Assembly (NCBI GenBank): GCA_011176555.1
Contig: DUEF01000264.1
Location: 1 to 7,717 of the forward strand
Reading direction: 5' to 3'
DNA: 7,717 bases
Source of the DNA: Caldilineae bacterium
GTDB taxonomy: Bacteria > Chloroflexota > Anaerolineae > J102
Below the pieces are notes generated by a model. It was not told the DNA's origin. It worked only from the letters and a program-made list of their open reading frames with translations, and did not search any database. Each line of letters starts with the position of its first letter. The first letter of the stretch is position 1. A program made the position numbers and the translations under genes. Positions 1 to 6,005 of this stretch are shown here, piece after piece.

Positions 1-78
1 AAACTGCACCAGCCTAAATCGTCCCGGTTTTCCGGTTTACAGGTTGCCTGGTCTACTACTGATTCAGGAGACCCACCC

Positions 79-1752
79 ATGAATTCAGCAGACGAACGCA
101 CACGACTCTTGCAGCAGATCCCGGTGTTTGCGCTGCGACAACTGCTCAACGAAACATTCGCAGGAGAGGAAGGCGAAAATACGCTGAAGGCGCGCCTGAA
201 TGCCGTGCTCAACCGCAAGCCCCGCCTGCCGCGCAAGGCCGTGATGCGTCTCACCCGCCTGGAGCTGACGCAACTGATCAATGCCTGCCCGGAAATCGAA
301 GACGCCAGCCTCGTCGATTTGTTCGAGCGCTATCGCTACGGCAGCCACCCTTCCTTCTACATTTACCTCTTCGATCCCGAGTTGCTGAAGACAACGGATC
401 CGGACGAGCTCGCCGAGGGCATTTCTCAGGTTCTGACGGCGGAAAACGAGGAGCTGGCGTCCGAAACACAGGACAGCCTGCCCAGGGTTCGAGACATCAC
501 CCTGAATGATTTCAGCAAACTACCCGGCGCGCCCGAGATTTTCGAGGGAACCTACCGCTTTCTCAGCCGCCTGGATTACGTCGACGCCGAACAAAACGCC
601 ATCTCCACCTACGAGACGCTCTACGGCTTTTTCTGGATCAATATCAGCGATGGCTACGTGACCATCCACGCCCGCAAACCCGAAGTGTTGAACGGCGTCA
701 AACACGCCATCGAGCAGGCGGGCGGTATCTATCTCACCGCGCTGGTCATCTCCAAGCAATTCAAGAACGCCCTGCGCTTCCTGGAACGGGATCGTTTCCG
801 CAGCAGTCGCCTGTACGAACCGGATGCCAACGCGGAGCGTTTCCAGCGCGTCACCATCTCCGACCGCCACGCATACGACAAGAACTATGAAAAGTGGGAA
901 AACGCCTATCCGGAGGTGCGCAGCACGAGATATCGGGTGCAGGTTGGCGACAGGGAAACCACCCTCACCTTGCGCTGCGATCAGGGCGCGCTTAGCCTGG
1001 CCGGACGCTTGCAGGCCAGCGAATTCCGGGACTGGGCGATTGTCAGCCTGCGGGAAGTGATGCGGGTGCTGAACGGGCTGCGCACCAGCCCCGCTGAGTA
1101 CGTGCAAACGCATCGTTTGCGCACCGTGGCCGAGATGCTCCGCTACACCGTCGCCCAGCGAGGTGAAATTCTGGCTCTCCTCTCGCAGGTTTTGACGCTC
1201 AAACAGGCGGGCGGCGAGAGCCTGCAACTGGAGGCGTCGCCCATCGAACTGGCGATCAGCCTGCGAGGTCTGCTACGGGTGCAGATCAATGTCTCCTGCA
1301 CCGAACCGGATTGCGATGAGGAATCGCTCATCACCTGTCCCGATTGCGGCGGCGAGTTGTTCAATCTCAAGCGCAAGGATAATGCACTTCAACTCGATTG
1401 CGCGGCCACGAAACGCTCCCATTGGTCTCGAATCCTGCCCTTTTCCATCGAATTGGAATGCGGCCACGAGTTCTTCCTGGACGACGACAGCTTGTCTCGC
1501 CAGATGGAATTGCTCCCCAGTGCGGAGTTGCTCAGCGCCATGGCCAAGCTCACCAACAAATACCTGGCGGATTACAGTTTTGACGTCGCGAAAGAAGGCT
1601 TTTTCATCCGCGGCTCGAAACTCACCTACTATCCCGACAAAGATCTGATCCCCAAGATTTTCCCTGAAGGCGCCAAGGTTGTTTTCAATACCCATGTCGA
1701 GGTGGAAAATGTCTACGGCGGTGAGGTGACCGGTGTGGAAATTAAGAGTTAG
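79..1752 (+). CDS. Unrecognised 557-aa protein with C-terminal zinc-ribbon-like cysteine cluster
   Basis: I do not recognise the family. The start is supported by AGGAG at 66-70, 8 nt before the ATG. The product looks soluble: no signal peptide or membrane segment is visible. Residues 1-100 are mostly helical and charged. Residues 155-235 look like an alpha/beta unit (YGFFWINISDGYVTIHARKP near 182-201), and residues 285-400 form another mixed region. A cysteine-rich module follows: C407 and C412, then CPDCGGEL at 420-427, C441, H448, and ECGHEF with C461 and H463. This spacing suggests a zinc ribbon or two interleaved metal knuckles. The last 70 residues are beta-rich. The codon pattern is regular and GC-rich throughout, so this is a real gene. 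It stands alone: a hairpin follows and the next gene starts about 210 bp later. A nucleic-acid or protein-interaction role is only a guess from the zinc-ribbon-like part. Confidence 0.85.
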   Translation: MNSADERTRLLQQIPVFALRQLLNETFAGEEGENTLKARLNAVLNRKPRLPRKAVMRLTRLELTQLINACPEIEDASLVDLFERYRYGSHPSFYIYLFDPELLKTTDPDELAEGISQVLTAENEELASETQDSLPRVRDITLNDFSKLPGAPEIFEGTYRFLSRLDYVDAEQNAISTYETLYGFFWINISDGYVTIHARKPEVLNGVKHAIEQAGGIYLTALVISKQFKNALRFLERDRFRSSRLYEPDANAERFQRVTISDRHAYDKNYEKWENAYPEVRSTRYRVQVGDRETTLTLRCDQGALSLAGRLQASEFRDWAIVSLREVMRVLNGLRTSPAEYVQTHRLRTVAEMLRYTVAQRGEILALLSQVLTLKQAGGESLQLEASPIELAISLRGLLRVQINVSCTEPDCDEESLITCPDCGGELFNLKRKDNALQLDCAATKRSHWSRILPFSIELECGHEFFLDDDSLSRQMELLPSAELLSAMAKLTNKYLADYSFDVAKEGFFIRGSKLTYYPDKDLIPKIFPEGAKVVFNTHVEVENVYGGEVTGVEIKS

Positions 1753-1767
1753 CCGCATGGCGAAGGG

Positions 1768-1793
1768 CGACTGGGCTTGCACAAGTCCGGTCG
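1768..1793 (+). terminator. Possible transcription-ending hairpin after the 557-aa gene
   Basis: An 11-bp stem (1768-1778 with 1783-1793, two G-U wobbles, loop GCAC) begins 15 nt after the stop codon. No U-tract follows, so it is not a textbook intrinsic terminator. It may instead protect the 3' end of the mRNA. Confidence 0.35.
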
Positions 1794-1814
1794 GGCGCAT
1801 ACACTAGGGGGGAT

Positions 1815-1835
1815 GATCAATGATTAAAGATTAAG
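1815..1835. repeat. Three-unit heptamer tract (about GATTAAA), one-armed
   Basis: The sequence reads GATCAAT, GATTAAA, GATTAAG in exact 7-nt steps. No inverted partner is seen nearby. It lies 21 nt before the heptamer palindrome at 1857 and shares its period but not its sequence. It could be the surviving arm of a decayed element. Three short AT-rich units can arise by chance, so confidence is moderate. Confidence 0.45.
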
Positions 1836-1856
1836 ACGCTGGCCATTCCCTTATTG

Positions 1857-1933
1857 GATATTAGGTATTCGGTATTCGGTATTCACAGATCCGAGAAAGT
1901 GGAAGAAATACCCAATACCCAGTACCTAATATC
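1857..1933. repeat. Heptamer-repeat palindrome 1 (GGTATTC units)
   Basis: The left arm (1857-1884) is GATATTA followed by GGTATTC three times. The right arm (1906-1933) is AAATACC, CAATACC, CAGTACC, TAATATC. The right arm's reverse complement matches the left at 24 of 28 positions, in the same 7-nt register, and the outermost 11 bases match perfectly. The loop is 21 nt (1885-1905). The element ends 29 nt before the lipoprotein start at 1963, so a hairpin would lie in the 5' leader of the operon or next to its promoter. It encodes nothing recognisable. Its arm structure matches the elements at 5937 and 7550. Confidence 0.85.
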
Positions 1934-1962
1934 ACGGTCACCACAGCTCACCCATTCCCCCC

Positions 1963-2970
1963 ATGCCCCGCCTGCTCTTCTGGACCCGTCCGTTTGTCTT
2001 CGCCCTGCTGCTGCTGGCGACGCTTTCGGCCTGTGGCCAGGTTGTCACCAAGCCGACGCCCATGCCGCCGACGCTGACGCCGACCGTGACGGCCACGGCC
2101 CCGCCCACCGCGCAGGCGACGCCGACGCCCGCGCCCTACACGCCCGAGCCCACGGCTACACCCACGCTGAAGCCGACCCCGGTGGTGCACACCATCGCCG
2201 CCGGCGAGACCCTGATCGCCATCGCCCGACAATACGGCGTCAGCGTGCAGGCGATCCAGGAAGCCAATGGCATCACCGACCCCCGCACGCTGCGCGTGGG
2301 CCAGGAACTTCGTATCCCCACCGACCCGGACGCGCAACTGGGGGCCGGAACCCCGACGCCCGAGCCCACGCCGCTGCCCGTGGAGATCAGCCCGATTTAT
2401 TTTGGGGCCGAAAGTTCGGGAGCGTTGTGGGGGCTGGGCGAGGTGAAAAATCCGGGCGCACAATCGCTGGAGGGGGTCAGAATCGGCCTGCAATTGCTGG
2501 ATGACGAGGGTCAGGTCGTGGCGGAGGGCGAGGCGTCCATCGCCCTCGATCTCCTGGAGCCGGACGCATCCAGTCCCTTTGGCGTTCGTTTTGAGCAGTC
2601 GCCCGCCGACTTCGCCAACTATTTCGTCACCGTTCTGCACGCTTATCCCGCCCATCTCGGCGGCTACTACCGGGATCTGCAAGTGTTCGATGTGCAGGGC
2701 GAGGGCGAGCGTTACTACACCTTCCACCTCAGCGGCGTTGTCCGCAACACCGGCCCCGAAGACGCGGTCGAAGTCATGATCACGGCCACGCTGTACGACG
2801 CTCTGGGCCAGGTCGTTGGCTTTCGGCGGGTGGAGCCCGCACACAACGTCATTCCTCGCGGCGGCGAAACCACCTTCGCCGTCGCCCTCATTCCCTTTGG
2901 CGGCCCGGTGGCCAGTTGGCATGTCAGCGCCGAGGCCCGCCGCATTCCCACACCCACGCCCGCACCATGA
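1963..2970 (+). CDS. LysM-domain lipoprotein with Thr/Pro-rich linker
   Basis: This is a predicted exported lipoprotein, anchored outside the cytoplasmic membrane and able to bind glycan. Residues 1-24 form a signal peptide with a leucine-rich core and a lipobox LSAC (L21 to C24). Residues 29-73 are a Thr/Pro-rich spacer. Residues 74-119 are a LysM domain (HTIAAGETLIAIARQYGVS, then IQEANGI and LRVGQELRIP), which in general binds N-acetylglucosamine in peptidoglycan. After a second short Pro/Thr linker, residues 145-325 look like two beta-sandwich domains (GLGEVKNPG..LEGVRIGLQLLDDEGQVV and LSGVVRNTGPEDAVEVMITATLYDALGQVV), resembling the FxLYD/CARDB type. The tail is again Pro/Thr-rich. No clear Shine-Dalgarno site precedes the ATG; the start is chosen because it gives an intact signal peptide. 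It is the first gene of an operon, and its stop overlaps the next start as ATGA. Confidence 0.9.
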   Translation: MPRLLFWTRPFVFALLLLATLSACGQVVTKPTPMPPTLTPTVTATAPPTAQATPTPAPYTPEPTATPTLKPTPVVHTIAAGETLIAIARQYGVSVQAIQEANGITDPRTLRVGQELRIPTDPDAQLGAGTPTPEPTPLPVEISPIYFGAESSGALWGLGEVKNPGAQSLEGVRIGLQLLDDEGQVVAEGEASIALDLLEPDASSPFGVRFEQSPADFANYFVTVLHAYPAHLGGYYRDLQVFDVQGEGERYYTFHLSGVVRNTGPEDAVEVMITATLYDALGQVVGFRRVEPAHNVIPRGGETTFAVALIPFGGPVASWHVSAEARRIPTPTPAP

Positions 2971-3617
2971 CAGACTCATCACAGATGCCCTGGGGCATGA
3001 AGAATGGGCAGAAAATCGTTCGGCTCTTGCTCAAATTGATTATTCGCCTGGATGTGCAAGGTTTGGAGCGCCTGCCGCTACGCGGCCCGGCCATGATCAC
3101 GCCCAATCACACGAGTTGGCTCGATGTGATTTTGCTGGCCGCTTACAGCCCGGTTCCGCCGGTGACATTCGCCGCGGACAAGTGGGATCGGATTCCCCTG
3201 CTGAATCTGTTGTTCCGGCATTTTGGCCAGGCGATTTTCGTCAACCGCGGCGCGCCCGATTTAACCGCTTTGCGCGCCGCGCTGCAGGTGCTGAAGGAAG
3301 GGCGCGTCCTGGGCGTGGCGCCGGAGGGCACTCGCTCGCATGATGGCATTTTGCAACAGGGCCATGACGGGGCCGCCTGGCTCGCGGGCCGCACGGGCGC
3401 GACCATCGCACCTGTGGCCATGTGGGGCCATGAGAGGATGACAGCGTCGTGGGTGCGTTTGCGGCGGCCCCTGGTGCACATGCACGTCGGCGAGCCGTAC
3501 GAACTGCCCCCGGAGGCCCGGAGAGCGCGCGCCAAAGATCTCCCCCAATACACCGAGATCATCATGTACAAGATCGCCGCCATGCTGCCGCCCGAGCAAC
3601 GAGGCCCCTATGCCTGA
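2967..3617 (+). CDS. PlsC-like 1-acyl-glycerol-3-phosphate acyltransferase family protein
   Basis: This is a predicted membrane-associated enzyme that transfers an acyl chain to a lysophospholipid or similar acceptor, as in phosphatidic acid synthesis. The family signature blocks are present in order. Block I is NHTSWLD (47-53), the catalytic HX4D with H48 and D53. Block II is FVNRG (91-95). Block III is APEGTRS (118-124). Block IV is ATIAPVAMWG (145-154). Residues 16-28 are a hydrophobic N-terminal stretch that may dip into the membrane. The 216-aa length fits short bacterial PlsC proteins. The start at 2967 is chosen because its ATG overlaps the upstream stop (ATGA), typical of translational coupling; an in-frame ATG at 2916 lies inside the lipoprotein gene and is less likely. 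The actual acceptor is unknown. The 3' end overlaps the next gene by 8 nt. Confidence 0.9.
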   Translation: MTDSSQMPWGMKNGQKIVRLLLKLIIRLDVQGLERLPLRGPAMITPNHTSWLDVILLAAYSPVPPVTFAADKWDRIPLLNLLFRHFGQAIFVNRGAPDLTALRAALQVLKEGRVLGVAPEGTRSHDGILQQGHDGAAWLAGRTGATIAPVAMWGHERMTASWVRLRRPLVHMHVGEPYELPPEARRARAKDLPQYTEIIMYKIAAMLPPEQRGPYA

Positions 3618-4101
3618 GCCGATTAGCGGCGCGCAAGTCTGCCCATATTTGCGGGGCAGGCGCCAAGCTTCGCCCGTATTGATGCCGAGCGACGATAACC
3701 ACTGCGTCCTGGCAGCGTCGATCCATTTGCCACATGCTCAGCAGAGCCGTTTTTGCCTGGGCGGGCGTTACGCGGCCTGCAGCCGCTACAAACGACAGCG
3801 AGATCGGCCCTTGCCCAAATATGTCGTCGGTGTGCGGCCCGCGCCCGCGCCGCCACCGGTGCAAGCGCCGGAGCGCCCGACCTTGTTGTGGCGGCGATCC
3901 TGGTTTCGGCCCGCGCTGCTTTGGGGGTTGGCTGTCGTTTTCGCGTTGCTCGTGATAATGGCTTGGCGCTGGCAGGAGCAGCGCACCCAACCCCGCATCA
4001 CACCCCGCCCGCCTCTCCCCACTATCATCGCCCTCCCCACCGCTGAGGCGCCAACTATCTTCGATCCACCCTCGGTCAGGCCTGTCGAAAACAGTGACTA
4101 A
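3610..4101 (+). CDS. Single-pass membrane protein with CPYL four-cysteine N-terminal motif
   Basis: This 163-aa protein begins with a compact four-cysteine motif: CPYL (C11), DDNHC (C32), RFCLGGRY (C49) and C57 followed by SRY. The same layout recurs, from general familiarity, at the N-terminus of Chloroflexota proteins that often carry LysM domains; its function is not established, and four spaced cysteines suggest metal binding. A Pro-rich basic stretch (66-98) leads to one transmembrane helix (about 101-119, core GLAVVFALLVIMAW) followed by a Pro-rich tail of about 40 residues. The basic residues before the helix suggest that the cysteine module is cytoplasmic and the tail outside. There is no LysM domain here, but the first gene of the operon has one. 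The start overlaps the acyltransferase gene by 8 nt, suggesting coupled translation. Confidence 0.8.
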   Translation: MPEPISGAQVCPYLRGRRQASPVLMPSDDNHCVLAASIHLPHAQQSRFCLGGRYAACSRYKRQRDRPLPKYVVGVRPAPAPPPVQAPERPTLLWRRSWFRPALLWGLAVVFALLVIMAWRWQEQRTQPRITPRPPLPTIIALPTAEAPTIFDPPSVRPVENSD

Positions 4102-4202
4102 GGAATGAGCATTCGATAATATGCAGAAGGGGTATGGTGGCATCAGCTATATCAGCCGTGTGTTGAACTATCTGGGCGTCATTTTCAAACATATCGAACT
4201 TG

Positions 4203-4472
4203 TCAAAGAACGAACGGCCTTACCCATACCCGCACATCGTAAAACACCGCCCCCGCCCCCATGTCCGCTTCATCTTGGGCAGTCAGTTGATTGACGTTGT
4301 GGCCAGCGGGACTGAATTTGTTCCACCAGATGCCCGGGGCCAGCGCCACGCCCGGAATAACATCTTCTGTTACCCGGGCGGTGAGCTGCACCCGGCCCTG
4401 TTCGTTGCTCAGCCAGGCTGTGTCGCCGTCGCCGAAGCCCTCAAGCGCTGCCAATTGTGGTTTCAGAAGGGG
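4203..4472 (-). pseudogene. C-terminal remnant of a molybdopterin oxidoreductase
   Basis: Read on the minus strand, this encodes about 90 residues matching the end of a molybdopterin-dependent oxidoreductase catalytic subunit, in the molybdopterin dinucleotide-binding domain. Recognisable pieces are GFGDGDTAWLSNEQGRVQL, ARVTEDVIPGVALAPGIWW, NKFSPAGHNVNQLT and DMGAGAVFYDVRVWV, in the family's usual order (DG-D/N-x-x-G strand pair, PGV..PGIWW, NVN-LT, GA-FYD). The rest of the protein (iron-sulfur and cofactor domains, normally several hundred residues) is absent. To the right, homology stops at about 4472-4480 and is replaced by a WD40 fragment in the opposite orientation. The natural stop (4203-4205) is retained. 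No promoter or sensible start is seen, so this is a dead 5'-truncated fragment. Confidence 0.75.
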
Positions 4473-4515
4473 CGCCTGGGGGCCTCGGAAGGGCTTTCTT
4501 CGTCGGCGGAGGTCA
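4473..4515. other. Rearrangement joint between two 5'-truncated genes
   Basis: Left of this stretch lies the minus-strand molybdopterin oxidoreductase C-terminus; right of it lies the plus-strand WD40 C-terminus. Both have lost the parts that would have met here. A deletion between two divergent genes would give exactly this arrangement. The limits are estimated from where each family's pattern stops. An assembly join is the alternative. Confidence 0.55.
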
Positions 4516-4849
4516 CTATGGCGCGTGGTTGGCCACGGCAAGTTTCGACAAATATACCAAGGTGTGGGACGCGCAGACGGGCCAGGAGCTGATGACGCTC
4601 TATGGCAACGGCGGCACCGTCTTCGATGTGGCCCTCAGCCCCGATGGGCAGCACGCGGCCACAGCCGGCGGCGACGGCACGATGCGCATCTACTCCCTGG
4701 ACATGGACGAGTTGGCTGCACTGGCTCAAGCCCGAGTGCCCCGCTCGCTGACAGCCGAGGAATGCCAACGGTATTTGCACCTGGAGCAGTGTCCCGGCGA
4801 CCTCCCGGAGTCTGTCGGCTTCGTTCGGCCCCCCTTCCTGCGCTGGTGA
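4516..4849 (+). pseudogene. C-terminal remnant of a WD40-repeat protein
   Basis: About 110 residues match the end of a large WD40 beta-propeller protein. Visible are LATASFDKYTKVWDAQTGQE (end of one repeat with its WD), then FDVALSPDGQHAATAGGDGT and MRIYSLDMDELAALA (the last repeat), and a tail RSLTAEECQRYLHLEQCP. This tail is familiar from Chloroflexota proteins that join a BTAD or other sensor, an nSTAND ATPase and WD40 repeats. The propeller needs about seven repeats per ring, and under two remain. The open frame has an ATG at 4457, but that codon lies in the remnant on the other side of the joint, so it is not a credible start. The gene at 6776 begins like the N-terminus of such a protein, so this may be a decayed paralogue. 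Confidence 0.75.
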
Positions 4850-4854
4850 TGGCA

Positions 4855-4882
4855 GCTTCGCTGACACCCTTGTTTGCGAAGC
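4855..4882 (+). terminator. Hairpin after the WD40 remnant
   Basis: A perfect 7-bp stem (GCTTCGC at 4855-4861, GCGAAGC at 4876-4882) with a 14-nt loop starts 5 nt after the WD40 stop codon. No T-run follows. It may be the old transcript end of the lost gene. Confidence 0.3.
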
Positions 4883-5001
4883 CCGGGGGCGTTAGTTACA
4901 ATTGAAATCCAGGAGCGAATAAGACGAGACGCCATTTTGCAGAGTCATCGGTTGATATTCCAAATAGGTGCGCCTTTGACAAGCGAGATGGAGGAAAAGT
5001 T

Positions 5002-5867
5002 ATGAACAAGCGGATATTAGTCTTAGGTGGAACTGGTATGCTAGGACTGCCGGTTGCTCGAAGCCTGGTCAGGGCGGGCAACCAGGTGCGTGTATTAGCG
5101 CGCAACGTGGAAAGGCGAGCCGAATGTTGGGGGCAGAAATAGAAGTTGTTGAAGGGGATGTGCTCAACAGGGACGACGTTCGTGCGGCTATGACAGGATG
5201 CAGTGCGGTGCACATCAGTTTATCGCAGCAAACTGAATTAGCAGCGATGAAACAGGTCATTGAAGTAGGAGGAAGGACTGGTTTGGAGCGCATCACGTAC
5301 ATTTCGGCGACGACGGTCTGCGAAGCAAACCGCTGGTATGAACTGATAGACGTGAAGGTGCGCACCGAGGCATTGTTGAAGGCAAGCGGCATACCGAGTG
5401 TTATCTTTTGTCCAACCTGGGCGATGGAAACATTGCACAATTTCGTTCGAGGGAAAAGGGCGGTCCTGCTGGTCGGGAAGAAGCCACCGCCACTGCATTT
5501 TGTTGCGGCAGCCGATTTGGGGGCGATGGTTACCGCATCTTATGGAGATAACCGTGCTTTTGGAAAAAGATTGTACGTTCACGGGCCGGAAAGCCTGACA
5601 TTGCCTGACGCATTCGGTCGCTATGTCAAAACCTGCTATCCTGGTTATAAGATAATGCACATGAAGTTGTGGCAGGCTCGACTGATTGCCAGGCTAACGT
5701 GTCGAGAAGAGTTGGCAGAGGCAAGCCAATTAATTGCATATTTCGACAAAGTTGGTGAGCTGGGTGACCCGACAGAAGCAAATGCCTTATTTGGAGCGCC
5801 GTCAACTACATTTGATGAATGGTGCGCTTTGCATAAAGCGAAACTGGAAGGAGAGAATGTCAGCTAA
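5002..5867 (+). pseudogene. NmrA-like NAD(P)-binding protein (atypical SDR), broken by a one-base deletion
   Basis: The whole gene would encode about 289 aa of an NAD(P)-binding Rossmann-fold protein of the NmrA/atypical short-chain dehydrogenase type. The ATG at 5002 has a strong GGAGG at 4990-4994. The first frame gives MNKRILVLGGTGMLGLPVAR, including the dinucleotide-binding GGTGxxG, and continues to RAE at about 5122. It then reads into a stop at 5140-5142. The family pattern resumes in another frame from the ATG at 5124 (MLGAEIEVVEGDVLN). Adding one A, so that GAATG becomes GAAATG, restores RAE-MLGAE smoothly. This is either a real inactivating frameshift or a single-base sequencing or assembly error. 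Base composition is clearly more AT-rich than the operon upstream, suggesting separate ancestry. Its substrate is unknown; some family members act only as redox sensors. Confidence 0.8.
5124..5867 (+). CDS. NmrA-like protein, intact downstream reading frame (lacks the glycine motif)
   Basis: This is the uninterrupted 247-aa part of the frameshifted gene. It retains the second half of the Rossmann fold: EGDVLNRDDVRAAMTGCSAV, the ISATTV strand, and DVKVRTEALLKASGIPSVIF with the conserved lysine region, followed by CPTWAMETL. It also has the C-terminal substrate-side region (LHFVAAADLGAMV, KRLYVHGPESLTLPDAFG, and a helical end). If the frameshift is real, an ATG-started product could be made (a purine-rich GGAAAGG lies at 5109-5115), but it would lack the GGTGMLG loop that binds NAD(P) and would probably not bind the cofactor. 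The gene stops with TAA at 5865-5867. The next stretch is non-coding, and no operon partner is seen. Confidence 0.7.
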   Translation: MLGAEIEVVEGDVLNRDDVRAAMTGCSAVHISLSQQTELAAMKQVIEVGGRTGLERITYISATTVCEANRWYELIDVKVRTEALLKASGIPSVIFCPTWAMETLHNFVRGKRAVLLVGKKPPPLHFVAAADLGAMVTASYGDNRAFGKRLYVHGPESLTLPDAFGRYVKTCYPGYKIMHMKLWQARLIARLTCREELAEASQLIAYFDKVGELGDPTEANALFGAPSTTFDEWCALHKAKLEGENVS

Positions 5868-5936
5868 TCATGTATTCACTTGATCCGCTTACCGCAGTCG
5901 CTGGCTCTTTTGAATCTCGTGGGGTTATCTTGGGAC

Positions 5937-5998
5937 TCGTATTGCGTGGTGCGTGTTCCGTTGGGATAGCGCCACGCAATACGCACCACGAAACACGC
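5937..5998. repeat. Heptamer-repeat palindrome 2 (GCGTGTT-type units)
   Basis: The left arm (5937-5964) reads TCGTATT, GCGTGGT, GCGTGTT, CCGTTGG. The right arm (5971-5998) reads GCCACGC, AATACGC, ACCACGA, AACACGC. Both keep an exact 7-nt step and pair in register at 21 of 28 positions, more if G-U pairs are allowed, around a 6-nt loop (GATAGC). Although imperfect as one long stem, every unit is a variant of the same heptamer. The arm length of four units equals that of the elements at 1857 and 7550. It begins 69 nt after the stop of the NmrA-like gene. Confidence 0.85.
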
Positions 5999-6005
5999 AT
6001 TTTTT
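5937..6005 (+). terminator. Hairpin plus T-tract downstream of the NmrA-like gene
   Basis: The heptamer palindrome is followed at once by ACGCATTTTTT (six T at 6000-6005). A stem-loop and then a U-run on the plus strand is the form of an intrinsic terminator, and the position after the NmrA-like gene fits. The stem is long and imperfect, so efficiency is uncertain. Confidence 0.45.

Noticed and set aside
520..1227. Minus-strand 235-codon frame inside the first gene
   Set aside because: It mirrors the plus-strand codon bias, has no motifs or ribosome site, and is fully inside a gene with a supported start.
1857..1933. Considered as a CRISPR fragment or a transposon end
   Set aside because: There are no equal-length repeats with unique spacers, no target-site duplication is visible, and no transposase is nearby. 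The 7-nt period explains the structure better.
1854..2504. Plus-strand 216-codon frame overlapping the lipoprotein start
   Set aside because: It starts inside heptamer palindrome 1 and becomes His/Ala/Arg-rich, a frame-shifted shadow of the lipoprotein gene.
1948..2982. Long 344-codon minus-strand frame opposite the lipoprotein gene
   Set aside because: It is the shadow of a GC-rich gene: Arg/Gly/His-rich low-complexity sequence, while the plus strand has a signal peptide and a LysM domain.
3562..4143. Minus-strand 193-codon frame opposite the CPYL gene
   Set aside because: No motif is seen, and the plus strand carries a recognisable cysteine motif and a membrane helix with overlap coupling.
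4121..4276. Short plus-strand ORF starting MQKGYGGISYISRVLNYLGV
   Set aside because: It looks mildly protein-like at first and is less GC-rich there, but its second half is antisense to the molybdopterin remnant and its start has a poor ribosome site. No family is recognised. It may be the end of a lost gene but cannot be supported.
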